A stretch of 42,218 bases of DNA from Spirochaetaceae bacterium (GTDB lineage Bacteria > Spirochaetota > Spirochaetia > Treponematales > Treponemataceae), in contig JAGARR010000005.1 of the NCBI GenBank assembly GCA_017622135.1, forward strand, positions 1 through 42,218, read 5' to 3'. The notes beneath the pieces were generated by a model, which saw only the letters and a program-made list of their open reading frames with translations, ran no database searches and had not been told where the DNA came from. Position numbers and translations under genes: made by a program. Below are positions 14,124 through 23,659 of this stretch, one piece after another. Every line of letters starts with the position of its first letter. The stretch's first letter is position 1.

Positions 14124-16427
14124 ATGTCTGAAGACAAGATTGCATTTCGTTTAGATAGGTCTGTTCTATTTCTGAACATCAGAATCGTCCTCACGGTACT
14201 CATCTTCCTGTCGGTTGCCACCATCATGCTCTATGACAACCTGAACCTCAAGGAATTCATCACCCACCGCACCAAGAAATTTGCCCAGGACCTGACCTTC
14301 CAGCACGCCGCCAGCATCACCAAGGAATTCAACACCAGAATGCTGAACATGAACATGATCGCAGATTCCCTGGTGCAGACCAACAGCACCTCGTCCTCAC
14401 AGCAGCTTCTTGAATTCCTGGCACGAAAGGCGGAGCTCAGCGTCTTCAACGAGCTATACTTCATCGGCACCGACGACCTCATCAACACCAATTTCCATGA
14501 CACCATCAACCTCACCAACCACGAGCTGCACCTGCCCCACGTAGACCTCCTTCTGAATACCCAGGAGCTGGACCACGCCTGCATCACCTACGACGGAGTC
14601 AGCAACATCTACTACACCCGATTCGTCGCCCAGCAGGACAAGCCCCTGGGCATTCTGGTGGGCGTCCGGGGAAAGCACAACCTCCAGGACCTGATACAGT
14701 TGAAGGCTCTGAACAACCAGACCGTCAGCTGCATCGTGGACAAGAACAGCGGCATCGTGGTGGCGCCCACCAACGCCCACCTGAAGCAGGACATGAACCT
14801 CGACAACTTTGTCATGTTCACCGACACCCAAGGCAGCAGGGTAGCAATCCAAGCGGTGAAGGAAGACATTGCGAGCCTCACGGAAGCGGTCCATCTGGTA
14901 AGGAACAACCAAGACAAAAGCATCCTGATAACCTACACCCCCCTGGGCATCAATGACTGGGGACTGGTCACCTTCATCCCGGAAAACCTCATTGCCGTGG
15001 GCTCCCAGGACTATATCCTCAGAACCCTCCTGATCTCCGTGGTCTCAATCTGCCTGTTCGGCATCATTGCCATCACCGCCTTCATCTCATACAAGAACAA
15101 CAAGCGGCAGATGGAACGCATTGCCTTCCACGATATGATAACGGGGGGCTTGAACAACGAGGGGTTCCAGCTGCGGTTCCACGAGATTGTCGCCAAGGCC
15201 AAGGGCAACACCTATGCCGTAGCCCTCATCAACATACGGAATTTCAAGCTCATCAACGAGAAGTATGGCAAGAAAGAGGGCGACCGCACCCTGAAGCACA
15301 TCCACCATTCCATCACCACGTGCCTCAAGGCAAACGAATTCACTGGACGAATCAGTGCCGACCGCTTCTTCATCTGTCTGCGGGAGCACCAGCAGGAGGC
15401 CATCGAAGGGAGACTCAAAGACATCTGCCGGGAAATCAACAGCTTCAACACGACGGACTCCCCTTTCCACCTGCTGGAATTCCATTGCGGCGTCCAAATT
15501 GTAGACGACACCACCGCCGATGTCACCCGCATCCAGGACCATGCCCGCCAAGCCTACGACCTAGCGATACGAGAAAACCTGTTCTGCGTGTTCTACCAGA
15601 AATCCTTTACAGAAAAGCTGCTGTGGGAGCAGGAGCTGGACATGATGTTCGAGACCTCCCTGCGGAACAAGGAATTCAAGCTCTACCTGCAGCCAAAGGT
15701 GGACCTGGAGACAGGAACAGTCTGCGGGGCAGAGGCACTGGTTCGGTGGCTCCATCCAGAAAAGGGCTTCATTTTCCCCTCCGACTTCATTCCCCTCTTT
15801 GAGGGCAACGGCAAGATTTGCCAGCTTGACGCATATATGTTCGAGGAGGTCTGCAAGGTGCTGCACCGCTGGCATCAGCAGGGCAGGCACCTCATCCCCA
15901 TCTCCGTCAACCTGTCCCGGCAGCACTATTTCCGCAACCCTGAATTCCTGGACACCTTTGCCCAGCTGGCCCAGCACTACCAGATTCCCCCCAAGCTGCT
16001 GGACTTTGAGCTTACCGAATCAATCTTTTTTGACACGGACCAATTCAATTCCGTAAAGAAGAGTCTAGAGGAAATGCACAAGCTGGGCTTCCTCTGCTCT
16101 CTGGATGACTTTGGCGTGGGATTCTCCTCCCTGGGTCTGCTGAAGGAATTCGACATAGACACCATCAAGTTCGACCGTCAGTTCTTCCTGGACGTTTCCA
16201 CAAAAAAGTCAAAAACCATCCTGGAAAGTCTCATGAGAATGTCCGAGGAGCTGGGCATCAAAACGGTGGCGGAGGGAATCGAAACTCGAGAACAACTCAC
16301 CTACCTCAACGAAACCAGCTGCGACATGATTCAGGGCTACATCTTTTCCCTGCCCCTGGAGGTGTCGGAATTCGAGCTGTGGCTGGATAGCCTGGAGAAC
16401 AGAAAGCCCTCAATCCCCCAGAAATAA
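14124..16427 (+). CDS. Membrane GGDEF-EAL protein, likely c-di-GMP phosphodiesterase
   Basis: The 767-residue protein has a membrane helix near 16-40, a periplasmic sensor of about 255 residues (dCache-like in size), a second helix near 299-325, then GGDEF and EAL domains. In GGDEF the catalytic signature is replaced by SADRF (411-415), so cyclase activity should be lost. The EAL domain keeps its key motifs: EALVRW (Glu537), [34 protein letters not shown] and QGY, so it should hydrolyse c-di-GMP. The degenerate GGDEF may act as a GTP-sensing regulator, as known for some relatives. The ATG at 14124 with GGAG six bases before is preferred over TTG 14112. The next gene is a chemoreceptor, suggesting linked motility control. 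Confidence 0.9.
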   Translation: MSEDKIAFRLDRSVLFLNIRIVLTVLIFLSVATIMLYDNLNLKEFITHRTKKFAQDLTFQHAASITKEFNTRMLNMNMIADSLVQTNSTSSSQQLLEFLARKAELSVFNELYFIGTDDLINTNFHDTINLTNHELHLPHVDLLLNTQELDHACITYDGVSNIYYTRFVAQQDKPLGILVGVRGKHNLQDLIQLKALNNQTVSCIVDKNSGIVVAPTNAHLKQDMNLDNFVMFTDTQGSRVAIQAVKEDIASLTEAVHLVRNNQDKSILITYTPLGINDWGLVTFIPENLIAVGSQDYILRTLLISVVSICLFGIIAITAFISYKNNKRQMERIAFHDMITGGLNNEGFQLRFHEIVAKAKGNTYAVALINIRNFKLINEKYGKKEGDRTLKHIHHSITTCLKANEFTGRISADRFFICLREHQQEAIEGRLKDICREINSFNTTDSPFHLLEFHCGVQIVDDTTADVTRIQDHARQAYDLAIRENLFCVFYQKSFTEKLLWEQELDMMFETSLRNKEFKLYLQPKVDLETGTVCGAEALVRWLHPEKGFIFPSDFIPLFEGNGKICQLDAYMFEEVCKVLHRWHQQGRHLIPISVNLSRQHYFRNPEFLDTFAQLAQHYQIPPKLLDFELTESIFFDTDQFNSVKKSLEEMHKLGFLCSLDDFGVGFSSLGLLKEFDIDTIKFDRQFFLDVSTKKSKTILESLMRMSEELGIKTVAEGIETREQLTYLNETSCDMIQGYIFSLPLEVSEFELWLDSLENRKPSIPQK

Positions 16428-16480
16428 CTGCCGAATCAATAGTATCGGACAAAACATCCCGCAAACATGTTCCCTTCACA

Positions 16481-16509
16481 TTGCGGTTATCCCTTTCTTC
16501 CGATATAAT
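16481..16509 (+). promoter_or_regulatory. Predicted chemoreceptor promoter
   Basis: TTGCGG (16481-16486), a 17-base spacer and TATAAT (16504-16509). Start near 16516; AAAGGAGG lies seven bases before the ATG at 16540. CCGATATAA around the -10 faintly resembles a sigma-28 -10 box but no matching -35 is present. Confidence 0.6.
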
Positions 16510-16539
16510 AAAGAAATGTCTATGAAAGGAGGATTGCCT

Positions 16540-18609
16540 ATGAAGAGCATCAGATCTGTTATACTAACTTTGGTTTTATCCACCACCACAACGCTGTTCC
16601 TGGTGGTTTCCATCGTAAATTATCGAACATCGCGAAACCTTGTCCTTGACCAAACCCACCTACAGCTAATGGACACCACCACCCTGATTGCCTCCGAGAC
16701 AGACAGCTGGCTGGCCCTACGAGTTGCAGAAGTGGAAACCCTCGCCAGCAGCCCCACCCTCAAGAGCCTGGAGCCCGCTGCCATCAACGCCTATCTTGGA
16801 CGACTGCTGGGGACCAAGGGCCCCATGCCCAACTACAGCAGCTTCTGGCTCAGCGACCTGGAGGGCAACTGGTACTCCCCACTGGGAACCTCCGGCAGCA
16901 TTGCAGACCGAGACTACTTCTGGGAAATCCTTGAGGTCAAAAGAACCGTCATCTCAAATCCCCTCATTGGACGCGCCGACGGCCAGCTGGCGGTGGTTGT
17001 TGCCGTACCCGTGGAGGTTGACGGACAAATGAAGGCCATCCTTGGAGCCAACGTAAAGGTTGCCGAGCTTTCCAACAAAATCAACAGCACCGCCATCGGG
17101 AAAAGCGGCTTCACCACCCTCCACCAGAGCAACGGCCTGGTGGTGGTGGACAAGGATGAGTCAAAGATTCTGACCTACAACCCCTTGGAGGATCCCGCCA
17201 GCCCCTACTATCCCCTGCGGGATGAAATCACCCGGAGTAACACCGGCATCATCGACGTGACTGCCGATGGAGAACTCCTGTACATATCCTTTGTGCATTT
17301 GAAGGAAACTGACTGGACCATGATTTCCACCGTGTCAGCCAATGAGTTCAAGGGGCCTATCTACCGTCTTTTTGTCATCGGCGGAGTCCTCTTCCTGATA
17401 ATGATTGCCACCGCCGCCATATCCTATTCCTTCATCCTGCAGTATGTCCTGGTACGGCCCATCAGAATGCTGAACAGCTCCATCCAGGAGCTGGTGAGCG
17501 GTGATGCGGACCTGACACGCCGCTTGGAGCTGAAGTCACTGAAGGAAATCATGGCCCTGACCAGCAGCTTCAACCAGTTTACCGAGAAGGTCCATGATAT
17601 CATCGGCGGCGTGCAGCACTCCAAGGTTCGGCTGGAAAGCGTCGGACATGAGCTATCCTCCAGCACCTACGAGACCGTATCCTCCATCAACCAGATTACT
17701 GCCAACATCAACAGCATCAAGGGGCAGATTTCCAACCAGAACAATGGTGTCGCAGAGACTGCTGGTGCCGTGAACGAGATTGCCTCCAATATTCAATCCT
17801 TGGAACGCATGATCCAGTCCCAGTCTGCCCAAGTAACACAAGCATCCGCCGCCATTGAGGAAATGCTGGCCAACATCCATAATGTCAGCAACTCCATGGA
17901 CCGCATGGCCAACTCCTTCCATGGCCTAGCCTCCGACATCCAGCGGGGAAACGAAAAGCAGGCTGACGTCAACCAGCGCATCATGGAGATTGAGCGGCAG
18001 TCCCAGATGCTCCACGAGGCAAACACGGTCATCGCATCCATCGCCGAGCAGACAAACATGCTGGCCATGAACGCCGCCATCGAGGCAGCCCACGCCGGTG
18101 ACGCAGGACGGGGCTTCAGCGTCGTTGCCGACGAAATCCGCAAGCTTTCCGAGACCTCCTCCGAGCAGTCCCGCAACATCGGAACCCAGCTGACCCACAT
18201 CCACACCTCCATCGAGGATGTGGTGTCTGTTTCCGAGGAGTCAAGCCAGTTGTTCAACTCCGTCTCCAACCAGATCCAGGAGACAAACAACCTGGTCACC
18301 CAGATGAAGGGCGCCATGGACGAGCAAGCCTCCGGTTCTCAGCAGGTGGGCCAGGTGCTGAAGCTGATGAACGACAGCACCTTGGAAGTCCGCACCGCGT
18401 CCCAGGAGATGTCCATGGGCAACCGGCAGATTCTGGAGGAAATCCGCAAGCTACAGAATTCCACCGACACCATGGCCACCAGCATGGAGGAGATGAACAA
18501 GGGCGCCCAGCGGATTTTTGAGCGGGGAACAATGCTGGCAGACATCTCGGAAAAGATGACCACCACCATCGACGATATCGCCTCCCGCCTGAATCAATTC
18601 AAGGCTTGA
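16540..18609 (+). CDS. Membrane methyl-accepting chemotaxis protein
   Basis: A 689-residue chemoreceptor: membrane helix at about 5-28, periplasmic ligand-binding domain of about 245 residues (dCache_1-like, with DLEGNWYSP and IADRDYFWE phrases typical of it), second helix at about 275-303, HAMP (about 300-355) and a long coiled-coil signalling domain. The hairpin tip around 500-540 has [20 protein letters not shown] and [16 protein letters not shown], the CheA/CheW contact region. It relays ligand binding to flagellar motor control. The ATG at 16540 is chosen for AAAGGAGG; an ATG at 16516 lies at the predicted transcription start. No C-terminal CheR pentapeptide is seen. It ends at a strong bidirectional terminator. 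Confidence 0.93.
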   Translation: MKSIRSVILTLVLSTTTTLFLVVSIVNYRTSRNLVLDQTHLQLMDTTTLIASETDSWLALRVAEVETLASSPTLKSLEPAAINAYLGRLLGTKGPMPNYSSFWLSDLEGNWYSPLGTSGSIADRDYFWEILEVKRTVISNPLIGRADGQLAVVVAVPVEVDGQMKAILGANVKVAELSNKINSTAIGKSGFTTLHQSNGLVVVDKDESKILTYNPLEDPASPYYPLRDEITRSNTGIIDVTADGELLYISFVHLKETDWTMISTVSANEFKGPIYRLFVIGGVLFLIMIATAAISYSFILQYVLVRPIRMLNSSIQELVSGDADLTRRLELKSLKEIMALTSSFNQFTEKVHDIIGGVQHSKVRLESVGHELSSSTYETVSSINQITANINSIKGQISNQNNGVAETAGAVNEIASNIQSLERMIQSQSAQVTQASAAIEEMLANIHNVSNSMDRMANSFHGLASDIQRGNEKQADVNQRIMEIERQSQMLHEANTVIASIAEQTNMLAMNAAIEAAHAGDAGRGFSVVADEIRKLSETSSEQSRNIGTQLTHIHTSIEDVVSVSEESSQLFNSVSNQIQETNNLVTQMKGAMDEQASGSQQVGQVLKLMNDSTLEVRTASQEMSMGNRQILEEIRKLQNSTDTMATSMEEMNKGAQRIFERGTMLADISEKMTTTIDDIASRLNQFKA

Positions 18610-18638
18610 GGCAAGCTCAAGGGCTCAGAATAAAAAAT

Positions 18639-18674
18639 GGGGCTGGCTCGAACGGTACGCTTCGAGCCAGCCCC
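18639..18674. terminator. Bidirectional intrinsic terminator
   Basis: A perfect 14-bp stem, GGGGCTGGCTCGAA with TTCGAGCCAGCCCC, around an 8-nt loop. On the minus strand ATTTTTTATT follows, ideal for rubredoxin termination; on the plus strand TTCTCGTTATT follows for the chemoreceptor. Both convergent genes can use it. Confidence 0.85.
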
Positions 18675-18684
18675 TTCTCGTTAT

Positions 18685-18849
18685 TCAGTCTTCCTCCAGA
18701 ACAAAGTGAACCTTCTTTGCCCCGCAGAGCGGACACACCCAGTCATCGGGAATGTCCTTGAAGGGTGTTCCAGGAGCAATTCCCCCGTCAGGATCACCAA
18801 CTGCAGGATCATACACATAACCACAAATCTTGCAGACATATTTTTCCAT
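18685..18849 (-). CDS. Rubredoxin
   Basis: A 54-residue protein beginning [20 protein letters not shown], with the second metal-binding pair in [10 protein letters not shown]. The four Cys (6, 9, 39, 42) in two CxxCG knuckles bind one iron; the central [10 protein letters not shown] and IPDDW segments are standard for rubredoxins. It is a small cytoplasmic one-electron carrier, in anaerobes usually serving oxygen or superoxide reduction. GGAGG stands six bases before the ATG. It is monocistronic, between its own near-consensus promoter and a strong terminator. The partner reductase or superoxide reductase is not in this window. Confidence 0.95.
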   Translation of the reverse strand: MEKYVCKICGYVYDPAVGDPDGGIAPGTPFKDIPDDWVCPLCGAKKVHFVLEED

Positions 18850-18880
18850 ATTTAACCTCCATAGACACGTTTCTTCTTAA

Positions 18881-18909
18881 AAGATATATCTCCAAGGATA
18901 CCTTTTCAA
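18881..18909 (-). promoter_or_regulatory. Predicted rubredoxin promoter
   Basis: On the minus strand TTGAAA (18909-18904), a 17-base spacer and TATCTT (18886-18881). The leader would be about 25 nt and includes GGAGG. Confidence 0.6.
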
Positions 18910-18932
18910 CTCCATCGGCAGCCTCATCCCCC

Positions 18933-20648
18933 TCAATTCAGCAGCTCCTCCAGCTGGGCATTCAGCAGCAGCATCTCCTCATCATTGGTGTTCAGGGCCA
19001 CCACCTGCTTCAGGTAATACTGGGCCTTGCGATAATCCTTGCGGTCAAAATAATAGCTGTACAGCTCAAAGAGGGAGTCGCTATTCCTGGGATTTGCCGT
19101 GAGACTCTGCCGCAGGTCTGCCAGCTTGTCGGTGTCGTTGGTGGCCAAAAGACTCCGCTGGTAGTACAGAAAGCTTTTCAACTGGTTGGAGGCACTGGGC
19201 AGCAGGCTGGCAATCAGGGAACGAACCTCCCCCCTGTTTTCCGCCGCTGCCAGCACACGGATATACAGCTCCTTCACCTCGTCGGAATCGGGATGCTGAC
19301 CGTACAGCGCAACAACCTCCCGTTGGGCCTCACCAATTCGTCCAAATCCAAGACAGGACCGAACATAGACCAGTCGCTGGGAAAGGCTGGGATTTTCCTG
19401 CTCCATCAGACGGGAGCTGTTGACATATGCCACATTCCAGTCCCGCCGGACAATGGCATCCTCTGCCCGAATTAAGATGGCATCCTCATTGCCGGGATCC
19501 TGGGCAAGGATTTCCTCCGCCAGCTCCCCAGCAGTTTTCTCCTTCACCCTGTTTCCGGTGATAGTGGCCAAATACGCTGCCGCCAGCACCACATCAATGT
19601 CATCGGGATAAAGCTCCAGGGCCTGCTCTGCCGTAGCAGCGGCAGCGGCAGTATTCTTGTTCCATTCATACTGGATGCGGGAACGCAGCAGCAAATAGTC
19701 CTTGGACACCTTGTCCACCCGGGAGTACACGTCCAGCAGGGGAACCGCCTTCACATAGTTTCCCTGGTCCATCAGCACCTCTACCCTCAGCAAGATGAAC
19801 TGGGAATTGTCCGGCTCCTGCTGCAGCACTTGGTTGATATAATTCTCAGCGGCGGCATAATTGCCGGTACGAGAGGCCAGCTGGGCCAACAGCTTCAGCA
19901 ACTTTATGTTTCCGGGATACAAGTCCAGCAGGTGGGTGGCAGTCTCCTGGGCTTCCTGGTATTTCTTCTGGAGGAAATAGATTTCCGCCAGAGCATAGCC
20001 TGTTTCAAAGCAGTCCTCGTCCAGGTCGGCCGCCCGTTTGAACTGGTCTTGGGCAGCCTTCAAATCATCCATCCGTCGGTACAGGCAGCCCAAAAGATAG
20101 TGCACCAGTACGGAGTCAGGACGAATCCGCAACCCCTCCTCAAGGGCGGCCTGGGACTGGGAATAATAGTCCCCCTTGCTTTGGGAGGTGAGAAGCACCA
20201 ATGAAGGCAATACAATGGTAAAGAAGTCGCTGTTGCCCGTATTCACATCGTAGATGCCCATTTTAGCGGACTCAACAGCAGCAGTATAGGCATTGGCCTC
20301 GATGTCGGAGGGCATGGTGATGCTGTTCCTCTGGGACGGCCAGACAATGGACATGAGGGAGGAGGCCACTGCCAGAATCACCTTCTCCGGCTGGGTGGAA
20401 GGATTGCGAATCTTGGAGGCTGCCCGCTGGATTGATGCGGGGGATCCAATCTCCATATCCTTTATGATGCTGGAATCGGATAAAGAGAAGAAGCCCTTGT
20501 CCTCCTGCTCCGGCACAAACAAGGGGGTTGCGGACCCCAGGTCAACAGGCTCCGGCTCAGGACTGCTGGCACAGGAGAACAGGAGAACCAACGGGAGGCA
20601 ACAAAATAGAAGATTTCTCAGGTCAAGACTTGCAGTGAACAGCTTCAA
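18933..20648 (-). CDS. TPR-repeat lipoprotein
   Basis: The 571-residue protein has a signal peptide ending LFSC (Cys26), a low-complexity start (SSPEPEPVD), then from about residue 165 a long array of tetratricopeptide-like helices: ALEEGLRIRPDSVLVHYLLGCLY, AQDQFKRAADLDEDCFETGYALAEIYF and similar 34-residue units through to the C-terminus, with a last unit near YRKAQYYLKQVVALN. TPR lipoproteins usually serve as docking scaffolds for envelope complexes. It uses TTG at 20648, which overlaps the TGA of the upstream gene as TTGA; GGAAG is a modest ribosome site, so coupling is likely. Partner proteins are not known from this sequence. Confidence 0.85.
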   Translation of the reverse strand: MKLFTASLDLRNLLFCCLPLVLLFSCASSPEPEPVDLGSATPLFVPEQEDKGFFSLSDSSIIKDMEIGSPASIQRAASKIRNPSTQPEKVILAVASSLMSIVWPSQRNSITMPSDIEANAYTAAVESAKMGIYDVNTGNSDFFTIVLPSLVLLTSQSKGDYYSQSQAALEEGLRIRPDSVLVHYLLGCLYRRMDDLKAAQDQFKRAADLDEDCFETGYALAEIYFLQKKYQEAQETATHLLDLYPGNIKLLKLLAQLASRTGNYAAAENYINQVLQQEPDNSQFILLRVEVLMDQGNYVKAVPLLDVYSRVDKVSKDYLLLRSRIQYEWNKNTAAAAATAEQALELYPDDIDVVLAAAYLATITGNRVKEKTAGELAEEILAQDPGNEDAILIRAEDAIVRRDWNVAYVNSSRLMEQENPSLSQRLVYVRSCLGFGRIGEAQREVVALYGQHPDSDEVKELYIRVLAAAENRGEVRSLIASLLPSASNQLKSFLYYQRSLLATNDTDKLADLRQSLTANPRNSDSLFELYSYYFDRKDYRKAQYYLKQVVALNTNDEEMLLLNAQLEELLN

Positions 20649-21253
20649 TTCGTGTCTTCCAAATCGTTGAAGTCATCATCAACCTCTTCCAACTGAACGC
20701 TCCCCTTGTTCCAGATGAAAAACAGAATTACCAGGCAAAAACCTGCCGCAATCAGCAGCACCGGCCACCAACGGCCGGCAAACTGAAGGAACGGCTGCTG
20801 GATTATATGAAGGGAGAACAAGAGGCAGCAGCCTCCGAGTAACAGCAGCGACACGGACGGAATCACTTGGGAAATCCTTATCCGGCGATGAACAAAGAGA
20901 CTGGAGACCAGCAGGGAAACTCCTCCGATTACCACCACCAAGGGCCACAGGGCATCCAAGGTGTAGGGAATGTGCTTTGTCCTGATGAAGAACAGCAGCA
21001 ATCCCGTCAGGACAAGGAAGAGACCGGCAAACATCACCGATTTTCGGCGGACCTTGACGATGGCGAGAAACAGCAGGACCCCTCCCAAGGCGACAAAAGC
21101 CAGATGGTAGATACCAATGGAGTGGATTTCGATGTCGGAAGAAAGGATTCCCAGAAGAAATATCCCCAGCAGAACAAAGGCTATTCCCGTACCAAGAAGG
21201 AGGTTAAAGGAAGTCTTCTTGTTCTGGTGTTCCAGATGGTGCTGCTCAGACAT
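20645..21253 (-). CDS. LiaF/DUF5668-like six-helix membrane protein
   Basis: A 202-residue membrane protein with six predicted helices (about 15-37, 46-68, 72-90, 99-121, 131-152, 160-181) and an acidic C-terminal tail (EEVDDDFNDLEDTN). Two helices begin with ALWPLVVVIGG and RWWPVLLIAAG, the W-P-hydrophobic-G pattern repeated in LiaI/LiaF-type and DUF5668 proteins; those are linked with envelope stress sensing in Firmicutes, but a role here is not shown. The ATG at 21253 has AGGAGG upstream; a longer in-frame start at 21298 lacks one. It is translationally coupled to the downstream TPR lipoprotein. Confidence 0.7.
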   Translation of the reverse strand: MSEQHHLEHQNKKTSFNLLLGTGIAFVLLGIFLLGILSSDIEIHSIGIYHLAFVALGGVLLFLAIVKVRRKSVMFAGLFLVLTGLLLFFIRTKHIPYTLDALWPLVVVIGGVSLLVSSLFVHRRIRISQVIPSVSLLLLGGCCLLFSLHIIQQPFLQFAGRWWPVLLIAAGFCLVILFFIWNKGSVQLEEVDDDFNDLEDTN

Positions 21254-21311
21254 GACTCCTCCTGTGGCCTTAGAAAATATTTTCATTATAGAATACACTA
21301 TGATGGCAGTC

Positions 21312-21340
21312 TTGCCAATAAGTTCTGACCATGATAAAAT
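21312..21340 (+). promoter_or_regulatory. Promoter giving a leaderless TPR-lipoprotein message
   Basis: TTGCCA (21312-21317), a 17-base spacer and TAAAAT (21335-21340) are followed by six A and the ATG at 21347. Transcription would begin at the A of the ATG; no ribosome site is present. Confidence 0.6.
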
Positions 21341-21346
21341 AAAAAA

Positions 21347-22402
21347 ATGCTACAAACCATTGCAAGACTCACGGCAAGGCTTTGCCTGGGATTATCTGCT
21401 GTCACCCTCCTGCTTCTTGTCACTGGATGCGACTCCCCAGCCAATTCCTTCACCGAAACCCAAGAGCAGCTGTATGCCATCCTGCAACAAGAAAATCTTC
21501 CTGCTGAAAGCAAATACACCATCATAAACAGAATCGCCAACAACCTGTTGGCTACCGAGGAATACAACCAGCTGATTATCCTCCTCACCGGCTATGTAGA
21601 GGATAATCCGGCGGACCTGTACAACGCCTACTGGCTTTTGATGACTGCCTACGTCTACATGCAGCTGGAGGCAAAGCCCATGGCGGAATACTACTTCGAC
21701 CGCATCATCAACACCTGCCAGGACTTGGAGGTGCAGGGCCAGTCCATCCACTTTCTGTGCCTCCAGAACCTGATTCAAATCAGCCAGAACTCAACCCACC
21801 GCATCACCTACTTCAACGAGATCATCTCCCGCTTTCCCCAGCTGGTAAACACCACAGAGCTGTACTACCGGCTGGGAGTGGAGTACGAGAACGAGGGCGA
21901 GTGGGACCTGGCATTGAAATCCTTCTCCGACTTCCTGGCCCAGGAGGACGCCTCCTCCATCCAGATTACCGGAGAGCCTGATGCCTACAACTACGCCCAG
22001 CGACTGGTGGACTTCAACGACTCCCCCAAGGACTGGACCTTTGACAGCCTTGAGTCCTTGGAAAAGGCCGTAAAGACAGCCATTACCAACTACAACTACC
22101 GTCTTCTGGACAACTACAAATCAAAAGTAAACTTCTTTGCCATGTCCTGGCGGCAGGATGCCTACGACACCAACAGCCAGGAAGACTTCTCCATGCGGGG
22201 CTTCATGCGGGGCAACAGGATCAGATACAACGCGGAGTTGGATGAAGCATCCAACCCCAACGAGGCATATCTTCGCACTTGGGGCTGGAACAACTACGTT
22301 TCCGTCTGGTACCTGTACTTCAGGAAGGTGAATTTTCCCATTGACCCAGAGATTCATGGCCGCTGGGAATGGGCCGGCATCTATTACGGTGAGATGCTAT
22401 GA
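21347..22402 (+). CDS. Tetratricopeptide-like lipoprotein of envelope cluster
   Basis: A 351-residue protein with a signal peptide ending LVTGC (Cys28). Helical repeats cover about 40-200 (for example YNAYWLLMTAYVYMQLEAKPMAEYYFD and YRLGVEYENEGEWDLALKSFSDF), followed by a region with WTFDSLESLEKAVKTAITNYN and an aromatic C-terminus (RWEWAGIYYGEML) that I do not recognise. It is the first gene of an envelope run and overlaps the lytic transglycosylase gene by 4 nt (ATGA), implying coupled expression and possibly a peptidoglycan-related scaffold role (inference). The ATG has no Shine-Dalgarno. Confidence 0.8.
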   Translation: MLQTIARLTARLCLGLSAVTLLLLVTGCDSPANSFTETQEQLYAILQQENLPAESKYTIINRIANNLLATEEYNQLIILLTGYVEDNPADLYNAYWLLMTAYVYMQLEAKPMAEYYFDRIINTCQDLEVQGQSIHFLCLQNLIQISQNSTHRITYFNEIISRFPQLVNTTELYYRLGVEYENEGEWDLALKSFSDFLAQEDASSIQITGEPDAYNYAQRLVDFNDSPKDWTFDSLESLEKAVKTAITNYNYRLLDNYKSKVNFFAMSWRQDAYDTNSQEDFSMRGFMRGNRIRYNAELDEASNPNEAYLRTWGWNNYVSVWYLYFRKVNFPIDPEIHGRWEWAGIYYGEML

Positions 22403-23658
22403 TGAGGATGCGCCGTTTTTCCTCTGTCCTCCTGTTGGGCTGCGGCCTCGTTCTTGCCAGCCCCAGTTGGGCCGACTCTAGCCAAGCCAACCAGCCGGCT
22501 GAACAGGAAGATGCTCTCGCAGAAAGTACATCTAAAGAAGCGTCGGAAGAGGAGGTCGCCGGAACAGATACCGGTGTAGAGGAGGTTCCCGGAGCAGCAG
22601 CTGAAAGAAAGCCGGGAACGGAGCCTGAAGACACAAGTCCCTCCGATGCTTCCCCGGTACAGGAACCAGCCGAAGTGGACCAGGAGGAACCTCAGCGGCC
22701 TCCACGGAAGGAGCTGGACATCCACACCCCGGAGCACATCCACATCCAGAAATACCTTGACGAATACCAGCGCCCCTTTGGAACAAAATGGCTCACCGCC
22801 GTACTGGAAACAGGCGCACCCTATCGGATGTATGCCCGCCAGCAGCTGGCCCTCAACAACATGCCCGCCAGCCTGGAATACCTGCCGGTGGTGGAGTCTG
22901 AGTACAAGGTCACCGCCAAGTCCCGCTCAGGAGCCCTGGGCATCTGGCAGTTCATGGAGAACAGCATCCATCCCTTCCTGGAAAAGGACCAGTGGGTGGA
23001 CGAGCGGCTGGACCCCTGGAAATCCACTGACGCCGCCATAAAGAAATTGCAGGACAACTACAATATGTTCGGAGACTGGGCATTGGCTCTGGCCGCCTAC
23101 AATTATGGTGCAGGCGGACTGCGACGCACCATCAAGGCGGCGGGCGGCGTGGACAACTTCTGGGATCTGGCGGACCGGGGACTCTTGGTCAACCAAACCA
23201 CCATGTATGTGCCAAAATTCCTGGCGGTGGCGGAAATCGTCACCAACCAACAGCATTACGGCCTAGAATTCCCCGAGGTCAGCGAGGCAGACCTGATTCG
23301 ATGGGATGAAGTCACCACCAAACGCTCCGTACCCCTGCAGATGCTGGCTAAGGAGATGAATATCGACGTCAGCATCCTGAAATTCCTGAATCCAGCACTG
23401 ATTCTGGGAAGAACCCCACCTGCCAGGGAATACACCCTCCGGGTCCCCCTGGGAACAGGAGCGGAGGCACAGCAGGCCATCAGCACCATGGTTCTGCCCT
23501 CCTATGAGCATACCTACAAGGTGGTGAAGGGAGACACCCTCTGGGGCATCTCACGACGGTACGGCTTGACTGTCACCGACCTTTGCGATGCGAATAACAT
23601 AGAAGAAAACGCAATTTTACCTATAGGGAAGACCTTGTATATACCGATAATGGAATAA
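22399..23658 (+). CDS. MltD-like lytic transglycosylase with LysM
   Basis: A 419-residue exported enzyme predicted to cleave peptidoglycan between MurNAc and GlcNAc. Residues 1-25 form a signal peptide, followed by a Glu/Ser/Pro-rich linker to about 110. The GH23 lytic transglycosylase domain has LEYLPVVESEYKVTAKSRSG with the catalytic Glu in VESEY, ALGIWQFMENS, and ALALAAYNYGAGGLRR. A single C-terminal LysM (about 370-418, YKVVKGDTLWGISRRYGLTV) binds glycan; a degenerate second LysM-like stretch (VPLQMLAKEMNIDVSILKFL) lies before it. It sits between a TPR lipoprotein and a peptidoglycan-binding OmpA protein, consistent with wall remodelling. Confidence 0.9.
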   Translation: MMRMRRFSSVLLLGCGLVLASPSWADSSQANQPAEQEDALAESTSKEASEEEVAGTDTGVEEVPGAAAERKPGTEPEDTSPSDASPVQEPAEVDQEEPQRPPRKELDIHTPEHIHIQKYLDEYQRPFGTKWLTAVLETGAPYRMYARQQLALNNMPASLEYLPVVESEYKVTAKSRSGALGIWQFMENSIHPFLEKDQWVDERLDPWKSTDAAIKKLQDNYNMFGDWALALAAYNYGAGGLRRTIKAAGGVDNFWDLADRGLLVNQTTMYVPKFLAVAEIVTNQQHYGLEFPEVSEADLIRWDEVTTKRSVPLQMLAKEMNIDVSILKFLNPALILGRTPPAREYTLRVPLGTGAEAQQAISTMVLPSYEHTYKVVKGDTLWGISRRYGLTVTDLCDANNIEENAILPIGKTLYIPIME

Positions 23659-23659
23659 G

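Noticed and set aside
16481..16509. Sigma-28 (flagellar) promoter before the chemoreceptor
   Set aside because: CCGATATAA is only loosely like the -10 and no TAAA-type -35 lies at the right distance; the sigma-70 match is better.
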